NCBI GenBank assembly: GCA_020848515.1
Contig: JADLIA010000016.1
Location: forward strand, 1-35,066
Origin: Rubrivivax sp.
Lineage (GTDB): Bacteria > Pseudomonadota > Gammaproteobacteria > Burkholderiales > Burkholderiaceae_C
Reading direction: 5' to 3'
Length of the DNA stretch: 35,066 nt
The position numbers were made by a program, and so were the translations under genes. Positions 27,132-35,066 of this stretch are shown piece after piece. Within the stretch, counting starts at the first letter, position 1. Every line of letters starts with the position of its first letter. The notes beneath the pieces are model-generated. The model searched no databases and was not told the DNA's origin. It saw nothing but the letters and a program-made list of their open reading frames with translations.

Positions 27132-28110
27132 GAAGAACAGTGTCGGCACGCCGGCACCAGAAGCGGTGCGACGCCGTCAGCGCCACCGGCGGGGCCGGGT
27201 CGGTCAGGCACGCCGGCTCGGTGTAGGCACAGCGGCCGGCGAACGGGCAGCCGGGCGGCAGGCCGAACAGATCGGGCACGCTGCCGGCAATGGTGGGCAG
27301 GCGGTCGCTGCGGTGCGCATGCAGGCGCTGCGCCAGGTTGGGCCGGGCCGCCAGCAGGCCGCGCGTGTAGGGATGGGCCGGCTGCCGGAACAGCTCGGCG
27401 GCCGGCCCGCTTTCGACCACCGCACCGCCATACATGACCAGCATGCGGCGCACGTTCTGCGCGATCAGGCCGAGGTCGTGCGAGATCAGCACCAGCGCCA
27501 TGCCGCGTTCGGCCACCAGCTCGCGGATCAGTGCCAGGATCTGCTGCTGCACGGTGACGTCGAGCGCGGTGGTGGGTTCGTCGGCGATCAGCACGTCGGG
27601 CTCGCAGGCCAGCGCCATGGCGATCATGATGCGCTGGCGCTGGCCACCGGAGAACTGGTGCGGGAAGCTGTCGATGCGTCGGGCCGGCTCCGGGATGCCC
27701 ACGCGTGCCATCAGTTCGATGGCGCGCTGGCGCGCCGCCTGGGCCGACAGGCCGCGGTGCAGCCGCAGCGGCTCGGCGATCTGGGCGCCCACGCGGTGCA
27801 CCGGGTTGAGCGCCGTCATGGGCTCCTGAAAGATCATGGCGATGCGGTTGCCACGCAGGCGGCGCCAGTCGCGGTCGGGCAGGCCCAGCAGCTCCTGGCC
27901 GTCCAGGCGCAGGCTGCCCTGCACGGTGGCGTTGTCGGGCTGCAGGCCCATCAGGGCCAGTGCGGTCATCGACTTGCCGCAGCCCGATTCGCCGATCAGG
28001 CCCAGGGTGTCGCCACGCTCCAGCGCAAAGCTGACGTCGCGCACCGCGGTGGCGCTGCCGCGGTGGGTGCGCAGGCTGACGCGCAGGTGTTCGGCTTGCA
28101 GCAGGGCCAC
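27100..28110 (-). CDS. peptide ABC transporter ATPase (DppD type)
   Basis: The 336-residue ATPase has Walker A GESGCGKS (40-47), signature QFSGGQRQRIMIAMAL, Walker B LIADEPTTALD, switch His in LISHDLGL, and the C-terminal oligopeptide-transporter region with conserved Cys (GCPFAGRCAYTEPAC). Its start is probably GTG 28110 (ALLQAEHLRV follows), four bases after the stop of the RHH-like gene; the longer upstream frame is shadow. The last ten or so residues (LHAPESIAGGA) are encoded by a palindromic repeat. The stop overlaps the start of ATPase F by one base. Confidence 0.92.
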   Translation of the reverse strand: MALLQAEHLRVSLRTHRGSATAVRDVSFALERGDTLGLIGESGCGKSMTALALMGLQPDNATVQGSLRLDGQELLGLPDRDWRRLRGNRIAMIFQEPMTALNPVHRVGAQIAEPLRLHRGLSAQAARQRAIELMARVGIPEPARRIDSFPHQFSGGQRQRIMIAMALACEPDVLIADEPTTALDVTVQQQILALIRELVAERGMALVLISHDLGLIAQNVRRMLVMYGGAVVESGPAAELFRQPAHPYTRGLLAARPNLAQRLHAHRSDRLPTIAGSVPDLFGLPPGCPFAGRCAYTEPACLTDPAPPVALTASHRFWCRRADTVLHAPESIAGGA

Positions 28111-28114
28111 GGCT

Positions 28115-28447
28115 TCAGCTCGACAGCAGGTTGGGCAGGGGGCGACCGCGGCTGTCGCGGCGCACGATGCAAGCGGCGTCGATGCCCAGGATGCGGCGCA
28201 GCCCGCGGCGCGCGGCGGCTTCGGCCCTCGACGCACCAGCCGGATTGAGCGGCATTCTGGCAAAGCGCCGGGCGATGCGGCCCGCCCGCTTGTGCGCCAG
28301 CACCTCGTCCCCGTGGGCGTGGCGGGCGCTGGCCAGATCGGCGGTCAGCGCGTCGCGCCACAGCTCGCTCAGACTGCGCCCCTCGGCCGCACTTTGCTGG
28401 CCCAGTGACTGCTCAAGGTAGGGCGGGCTTTTGACGGTGAGGGTCAT
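28115..28447 (-). CDS. ribbon-helix-helix-like protein inside ABC operon
   Basis: The 110-residue basic protein begins with a pattern typical of CopG/RHH domains: strand TLTVKSPP, helix YLEQSLGQQSAAEG, turn RS, helix LSELWRDALTADL. RHH proteins dimerise and bind palindromic DNA; many are antitoxins or autoregulators. The rest is Arg/Ala-rich and unrecognised, and no toxin gene is visible. It lies 43 bp after permease C and 4 bp before ATPase D, on the same strand. A perfect TGGTA-T-TACCA palindrome stands 19 bp before its ATG and may be its operator. It could alternatively be a structured accessory factor; the RHH call is by eye only. Confidence 0.55.
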   Translation of the reverse strand: MTLTVKSPPYLEQSLGQQSAAEGRSLSELWRDALTADLASARHAHGDEVLAHKRAGRIARRFARMPLNPAGASRAEAAARRGLRRILGIDAACIVRRDSRGRPLPNLLSS

Positions 28448-28465
28448 GGCTGGACTGTAGCGACT

Positions 28466-28476
28466 TGGTATTACCA
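28466..28476. promoter_or_regulatory. TGGTA-T-TACCA palindrome before RHH-like gene
   Basis: A perfect inverted repeat of five bases around one central T, within the 43-bp gap between permease C and the RHH-like gene. The gap is AT-rich for this region. The form TGGTNNTACCA-like also resembles operators of FadR-type GntR regulators, so the binder may be the RHH-like protein or an outside regulator. Confidence 0.45.
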
Positions 28477-28490
28477 CTTGCATGACCGAT

Positions 28491-29366
28491 TCAGCGCGAC
28501 CCTTGCAGGCGCGGATCCAGCACGTCGCGCAGCCCGTCGCCCAGAAGGTTCAGCCCCAGCACCGACAGCGCGATCGCCAGCCCCGGCCATACCGCCAGCA
28601 GCGGGGCGTCGAACATCAGGCTCTGCGCCTCGGCCAGCATGCGGCCCCAGCTGGGCTGCGGCGGCTGGGTGCCCAGACCCAGGTAGGACAGCGCCGCCTC
28701 GGCCAGGATGGCGACGGCAAAGCGGATGGTGGCCTGCACGATCAGCACCGCCAGAATGTTGGGCAGCACATGCTGCCAGGTGATGGCCCAGGCGCCCTTG
28801 CCGCTGGCGCGCGCGGCCTGCACGTAGTCGCGGCTCCAGACGGCGTTGGCGGCGGCGCGGGTGATGCGCGCGAAGGCGGGGATGCCGTAGATGCCGATGG
28901 CAATGATGGCGTTGACGATGCCCGGCCCGTACACCGCCGTCAGCATGATGGCCGACAGGATGGCCGGGAAGGCGAAACCGAAATCCGCCACCCGCATGAT
29001 CAGCTCTTCCACCCAACCGCGCCGCGCCGACGCCAGCAGGCCCAGCGCAGCCCCGAACACGAGGCCGATGCCGACCGCGATCACGCCCACCAGGATGGAG
29101 GCGCGCGCGCCCACCAGCAGCAGCGACACCACATCTCGCCCGAAGGCGTCGGTGCCCAGCCAGTGGCGCGCGTCGGGCCCCAGCAGCTTGTCGTCCATCT
29201 GCACCTCGTAGACGGAGTACGGCGTCCACACATACGACAGCGCAGCCGACAGCAGCAGCGCCAGCGTCAGCAGCGCGCCGATGACAAAGCCAGGGTGGCG
29301 CCGCGCGCGCGCCCAGAAGCCAGGGGCGGCGCCGACGGCGGCGGCAAGCCGAAGGGTGCCGCTCAT
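28491..29366 (-). CDS. peptide ABC transporter permease (DppC type)
   Basis: The 291-residue inner-membrane permease has an N-terminal helix (FVIGALLTLALLLSAALSYV), a periplasmic stretch with HWLGTDAFGRDVVS typical of DppC/OppC, and the permease core with the EAA loop near DYVQAARASGKGAWAITWQH and AEAALSYLGLGTQPPQPSWG. It pairs with permease B. ATG 29366 gives the normal N-terminus; the longer frame upstream is not protein-like. The 163-bp gap to permease B is long for such an operon and contains a 14-bp palindrome (29409-29422). Confidence 0.93.
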   Translation of the reverse strand: MSGTLRLAAAVGAAPGFWARARRHPGFVIGALLTLALLLSAALSYVWTPYSVYEVQMDDKLLGPDARHWLGTDAFGRDVVSLLLVGARASILVGVIAVGIGLVFGAALGLLASARRGWVEELIMRVADFGFAFPAILSAIMLTAVYGPGIVNAIIAIGIYGIPAFARITRAAANAVWSRDYVQAARASGKGAWAITWQHVLPNILAVLIVQATIRFAVAILAEAALSYLGLGTQPPQPSWGRMLAEAQSLMFDAPLLAVWPGLAIALSVLGLNLLGDGLRDVLDPRLQGSR

Positions 29367-29529
29367 GACCGCGATCGCTCCACGCCACTGCGGTCGATCG
29401 AGCCGACACCCATGCGCATGGGGCGCAATGGTTTCGCCGGGCAAACCAGGAATCGCCCTGGCAAGTTCCGCCTGCCCTGCCCCATCCGGGCGTCCATGGC
29501 GCACGAAGGTTGGGTGGTGAATGGCCGAC

Positions 29530-30498
29530 TCATACCTCGCTCGCTTTCACCCGCGGATCGATCACGGCATACAGCACATCGACGATGAAGTTGACCACCA
29601 CCACCATGGCGGCCAGCAGCATCACGCAGTTGCGCACCACGATCAGGTCGCGGTTGGCGATGCTCTGGAAGATCAGCCGCCCCAGGCCGGGCAGGTAGAA
29701 CACGCTCTCGACCACGATGGTGCCGGCCAGCAGCTCGGCCGACTGCAGGCCCATCACGGTGATCACCGGGATCATGGCGTTGCGCAGCACATGGCCCCAC
29801 AGCGTGGCCCGGCGGCTCAAACCCTTGGCGCGCGCGGTGCGCACGAAGTCCTCGCGCAGCACCTCCAGCACCGCCGAACGGGTGAAGCGCGCCAGGATCG
29901 CCGCCTGCACCAGCGCCAGCGCCACGGCCGGCAGGATCAGCGCCTTCAGGCCCTGCCACAGCCCGGCCCACACGCCGTCATCGAAGTACCAGCCGTCGAA
30001 GCCGCCGGCCGACAGCCATTGCAGCTTGACCGAAAACAGCAGGATCAGCAGGATCGCGAACCAGAAATTGGGTATGGCGATGCCCACCTGCGCCAGCGCC
30101 ATCAGGCCGGTGTCGCCCAGACGGTTGTGCTGCGACGCCGCGTACACCCCGACCGCCAGCGCCAGCAACGCCGTCAGGGTCATGGCCAGCACCGCCAGCG
30201 GCACGGTCAGCAGCAGGCGCTCGGCGATCAGCTCGGCCACCGGCGAGCCATAGGCGTAGGAGTTGCCCATGTCGCCACGCAGCAAGCCGCGCATCCAGTC
30301 GACATAGCGTGCCAGCGGAGGCCGGTCCAAGCCCAGCTCGACCACCTTGGCGGCCACGGCGGCCGGATCGGCGTCGGGCCCCATCAGCACCTGGGCGGCG
30401 TTGCCCGGCAGCACCTCCAGCACCGCGAACACGATCACGCTGGTGGCCGCCAGCGTCGCCAGCAGCGTCAGAATGCGTTTGAAGAGGAAATAGCTCAT
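29530..30498 (-). CDS. peptide ABC transporter permease (DppB type)
   Basis: The 322-residue permease begins with the family start YFLFKRILTLLATLAATSVI, followed by LPGNAAQVLMG, the GLDRPPLARYVDWMRGLLRGDMGNSY motif typical of DppB, and the EAA-loop region DFVRTARAKGLSRRATLWGH. About six membrane helices are visible. It is the first gene of the minus-strand transporter cluster and is divergent from the ferredoxin gene across 86 bp, where the operon promoter should lie. ATG 30498 is chosen because the first helix starts there. Confidence 0.93.
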   Translation of the reverse strand: MSYFLFKRILTLLATLAATSVIVFAVLEVLPGNAAQVLMGPDADPAAVAAKVVELGLDRPPLARYVDWMRGLLRGDMGNSYAYGSPVAELIAERLLLTVPLAVLAMTLTALLALAVGVYAASQHNRLGDTGLMALAQVGIAIPNFWFAILLILLFSVKLQWLSAGGFDGWYFDDGVWAGLWQGLKALILPAVALALVQAAILARFTRSAVLEVLREDFVRTARAKGLSRRATLWGHVLRNAMIPVITVMGLQSAELLAGTIVVESVFYLPGLGRLIFQSIANRDLIVVRNCVMLLAAMVVVVNFIVDVLYAVIDPRVKASEV

Positions 30499-30584
30499 GC
30501 GCGGCAACCGGTGCAGCGTGGCATTATCAATACATCGGGCGCCGCGTCCGGCGCGCCCTCGAACCCGCCCACAGGAGCGCAAGC

Positions 30585-30836
30585 ATGGCCCTGATGATCA
30601 CCGACGACTGCATCAACTGCGACGTCTGCGAACCCGAATGCCCCAATCAGGCGATCGCCATGGGTGAAGAGCACTACGAGATCGACCCCGACAAGTGCAC
30701 CGAATGCGTCGGTCACTTCGACCAGCCACAGTGTGTGCAGGTCTGCCCGGTGGACTGCATTCCCGTCAACCCACAGCGCATGGAAGACCCGCAGCAGTTG
30801 CTGGACAAGTTCCGCCGTCTGCTTGGGCAGGCCTGA
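30585..30836 (+). CDS. YfhL-type 2[4Fe-4S] ferredoxin
   Basis: The 83-residue protein has two cluster motifs: CINCDVCEPECP and CTECVGHFDQPQCVQVCPVDC, the second with the eight-residue spacer typical of the YfhL/Alvin-type ferredoxins. These low-potential proteins carry electrons in the cytoplasm; partner enzymes here are unknown. A clear AGGAG ribosome site precedes ATG 30585. The gene stands alone between the divergent permease gene and the convergent ftsK, and a palindromic repeat follows its stop. Confidence 0.94.
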   Translation: MALMITDDCINCDVCEPECPNQAIAMGEEHYEIDPDKCTECVGHFDQPQCVQVCPVDCIPVNPQRMEDPQQLLDKFRRLLGQA

Positions 30837-30840
30837 CGGA

Positions 30841-30890
30841 TGCTCCTGATTAAATAGCTGCCCGCGCTTGCTGCAGGCGCGCCAGCGTCA
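30841..30890 (+). repeat. palindromic repeat copy 8
   Basis: It starts four bases after the ferredoxin stop: GCTCCTGATTAAATAGCTGC then CCGCGCTTGCTGCAGGCGCG. CGCGC and GCGCG, and GCTG and CAGC, can pair. The left flank GCTCCTGA-N-T matches copy 7 (GCTCCTGAAT). It runs to the stop codon of the convergent ftsK gene. Confidence 0.75.
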
Positions 30891-33227
30891 TTCTGGACGT
30901 GCAGGTACCAGGATGTCGCGCTTGCCGTCGGCCGTCATGGCGCTCACCAGTCCGGCGTTTTCCATGTCTTCGACCAGGCGCGCGGCGCGGTTGTAACCGA
31001 TCTTCAGGTGGCGCTGCACCAGCGAGATGCTGGCCTTGCGGTTTTTCAGCACCACCTCGACCGCCTGGTCGTACATCGGGTCCTTCTCGCCGCCGGCGTC
31101 GCCGCCTTCGCCGAAGGCACCCGCATCGCCCTCCGCCGTGCCGCCTTCGAGCACGCCTTCGATGTAGTTGGGCTCGCCCTGGCTCTTGAGGTATTCGACC
31201 ACGCGGTGCACCTCGTCATCGCTGACGAAGGCGCCGTGCACGCGCACCGGCAGGCCGGTGCCGCTGGCCATGTAGAGCATGTCGCCCATGCCCAGCAGCG
31301 CCTCGGCGCCCATCTGGTCGAGGATGGTGCGACTGTCGATCTTGCTGGAGACCTGAAACGCGATGCGCGTGGGAATGTTGGCCTTGATCAGGCCGGTGAT
31401 CACGTCCACGCTGGGGCGCTGGGTGGCCAGGATCAGGTGGATGCCGGCGGCGCGCGCCTTCTGCGCCAGGCGGGCGATCAGCTCCTCGATCTTCTTGCCC
31501 ACCACCATCATCAGGTCGGCCAGCTCGTCGATGATGACCACGATGTAGGGCAGGCGCTCGAGCGGCTCGGGGTCTTCGGGCGTCAGGCTGAAGGGGTTGT
31601 AGATGAACTCGCCGCGCGCCTTGGCGTCGTCGATCTTCTGGTTGAAGCCGGCCAGGTTGCGCACCCCGGCCTTGCTCATCAGCTTGTAGCGCCGCTCCAT
31701 TTCGGCGACGCACCAGTTCAGGCCATTGGCGGCCTGCTTCATGTCGGTGACCACCGGCGCCAGCAGGTGCGGAATGCCTTCGTAGACCGACATTTCCAGC
31801 ATCTTGGGGTCGATCATCAGCAGGCGCACGTCCTTGGGCTCGGCCTTGTACAGCAGGCTCAGGATCATGGCATTGATGCCCACCGACTTGCCCGAGCCGG
31901 TGGTGCCGGCCACCATCACGTGCGGCATCCTGGCCAGATCGGCCACCACGGGGTTGCCGACGATGTCCTTGCCCAGACCCACCGTCAGCAAGCTGCGGGC
32001 GTCGTTGTAGACCTGCGAGCCCAGAATCTCGGACAGCCGGATCGACTGGCGCCGGGCATTGGGCAGCTCCAGCGCCATGTAGTTCTTGCCCGGGATGGTC
32101 TCGATCACGCGGATCGACACCAGCGACAGCGAACGCGCCAGATCCTTGGCCAGGTTCACCACCTGCGAGCCCTTGACGCCGGTGGCCGGCTCGATCTCGT
32201 AGCGGGTGATCACCGGGCCGGGCGCGGCCGCCACCACGCGCACCTCGACGCCGAAGTCCTTGAGCTTTTTCTCGATCAGACGGCTGGTCATCTCCAGCGT
32301 CTCGGGCGCCACGGTTTCCTGGCGTGCCGGCGCGCCGTCGAGCAGGTCGACCTGCGGCAAGGGGCTGTCGGGCAACTCGGTGAACAGGGGCTTCTGCTTC
32401 TCCTTGACCACGCGCTCGCTCTTGGGCACCTGCACCACCGGCGGCTCGATCAGCACCGGCGTCGGGTGCTGGTCCTCGATCACCTCGCGCTCCTGATGCA
32501 CCACCTCCTGGCGCTCGCGCGCGGCCTGCTTGCCCAGCGCCAAATCCTGAGCCAGCGCGCGGCGCTCCCGGCGTGACTCGAGCAGGGCAAATACCGCGGC
32601 GCCGATGTGCTCAGCCAGGCGCCCCCAGGAAAACCGGAACACCAGCGCCATGCCCAGCACCAGCACGGCGATGCCCAGCAACGCCGACCCCGTGAACCCC
32701 AGCCAGTGCACCGCCAGCGGCCCACCCAGCGCCCCCAGGATGCCGCCCGCCGATCCCGGCAGCGCGTGGTCCCAGCGGTACAGGCGCGACCATTCCAGGC
32801 CTGTGCTGGCAGCCAGCAGCAAGGCCAGACCGACCCAGAAGGTGGCGCGCGCCGACCGCAGGCGCGACCAAGGCGAATCCCCAGCCGCCGGTGCGGCCGG
32901 CGAACCACCGTGCATCCAGCGCCGCACCCCGCCCCACCAGACCCGGACCACGGCGGCGACGCACCACCACGCCGAAAAGCCCAGCAGCATGTAGGCCAGA
33001 TCCGCCAGCCAGCCACCCAGCTTGCCGGCCCAGTTGTGCGGCGGCCCGCCTGCGCCGGTGGTGGACCACGCGGCATCCTGGGGCGAATAACTGAGCAGCG
33101 CCATGACCAGAAAAATGATCAGTGCCAGCCCCAGCACCAGAAAGACTTCCTGGGCAAAGCGCCCGACACCGGAACGCACCGTCGGCGCCGCCGGGGCGCC
33201 ATTGAAGGTATTGAGTGGATAAGCCAT
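30888..33227 (-). CDS. ftsK: DNA translocase FtsK
   Basis: The 779-residue protein moves DNA at the division septum so that chromosome dimers are resolved. About four membrane helices lie in residues 1-205, a short linker follows, then the RecA-type motor with Walker A GTTGSGKS (about 441-448), Walker [14 protein letters not shown] and the C-terminal gamma winged helix ([35 protein letters not shown]) that reads KOPS sites. The linker is short compared with E. coli FtsK, as in many betaproteobacteria. ATG 33227 (MAYPLNTF) is preferred; ATG 33239 is equally open. It lies 56 bp after the Crp-type gene on the same strand. Confidence 0.95.
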   Translation of the reverse strand: MAYPLNTFNGAPAAPTVRSGVGRFAQEVFLVLGLALIIFLVMALLSYSPQDAAWSTTGAGGPPHNWAGKLGGWLADLAYMLLGFSAWWCVAAVVRVWWGGVRRWMHGGSPAAPAAGDSPWSRLRSARATFWVGLALLLAASTGLEWSRLYRWDHALPGSAGGILGALGGPLAVHWLGFTGSALLGIAVLVLGMALVFRFSWGRLAEHIGAAVFALLESRRERRALAQDLALGKQAARERQEVVHQEREVIEDQHPTPVLIEPPVVQVPKSERVVKEKQKPLFTELPDSPLPQVDLLDGAPARQETVAPETLEMTSRLIEKKLKDFGVEVRVVAAAPGPVITRYEIEPATGVKGSQVVNLAKDLARSLSLVSIRVIETIPGKNYMALELPNARRQSIRLSEILGSQVYNDARSLLTVGLGKDIVGNPVVADLARMPHVMVAGTTGSGKSVGINAMILSLLYKAEPKDVRLLMIDPKMLEMSVYEGIPHLLAPVVTDMKQAANGLNWCVAEMERRYKLMSKAGVRNLAGFNQKIDDAKARGEFIYNPFSLTPEDPEPLERLPYIVVIIDELADLMMVVGKKIEELIARLAQKARAAGIHLILATQRPSVDVITGLIKANIPTRIAFQVSSKIDSRTILDQMGAEALLGMGDMLYMASGTGLPVRVHGAFVSDDEVHRVVEYLKSQGEPNYIEGVLEGGTAEGDAGAFGEGGDAGGEKDPMYDQAVEVVLKNRKASISLVQRHLKIGYNRAARLVEDMENAGLVSAMTADGKRDILVPARPE

Positions 33228-33283
33228 CGAAAACAGCATCGCCTGGGGAACCGCGACCCCAGGTTCGCCCGGGCGCCGCCGGA

Positions 33284-35061
<1,778 letters not shown>

Positions 35062-35066
35062 GCCGC

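Overview
The window is high-GC DNA packed with genes. Its gene families (fkpB-ispH, trxB with ftsK, a PmrAB-type two-component system beside eptA) and a dispersed short palindromic repeat suggest a betaproteobacterium of the Burkholderiales, most likely Comamonadaceae. This assignment is inference from gene content; no 16S gene is present. There is no CRISPR array, intact insertion sequence or prophage.

Layout. 1-3060: loosely packed accessory segment on the plus strand with a secreted Excalibur-domain protein, a small membrane protein, an unrecognised secreted protein, a GFA/CENP-V-fold protein and an ABM-fold monooxygenase. 3087-6848: minus-strand YgiQ radical-SAM protein and two CHRD-domain lipoproteins. 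7010-10939: plus-strand PaaI-like thioesterase, DOMON-like protein, NamZ/DUF1343 hydrolase, ArsC and a split ChrA chromate transporter. 11199-12164: MBL-fold hydrolase. 12432-17099: an envelope-modification locus with PAP2 phosphatase and EptA/MCR-family phosphoethanolamine transferase on the minus strand, divergent from an OmpR-type regulator and its histidine kinase. 17548-17637: tRNA-Ser(CGA) with terminator. 17684-20593: serS, ispH, fkpB. 20650-21965: radC and an Smr protein. 22151-30498: minus-strand cluster, in transcription order permease B, permease C, a ribbon-helix-helix-like protein, ATPase D, ATPase F, substrate-binding protein, amidase and PHP phosphoesterase. 30585-35061: YfhL-type ferredoxin, ftsK, a Crp/Fnr-family regulator and trxB.

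Most notable observations. (1) Eight copies of a roughly 50-65 bp palindromic repeat occur in 28 kb. Two lie in frame inside ygiQ. One forms the stop/start junction of two ABC ATPase genes, giving one its C-terminus and the other its N-terminus. One is a near-perfect intrinsic terminator, and a second copy shows a compensatory base-pair change. (2) The eptA and PAP2 genes each carry a direct hexamer repeat with an 11-bp period 22-23 nt before the start codon, plus an identical ten-base start context; these are candidate sites for the adjacent response regulator. (3) A small RHH-like protein sits inside the peptide ABC operon, with a perfect TGGTA-T-TACCA palindrome just upstream of its start.
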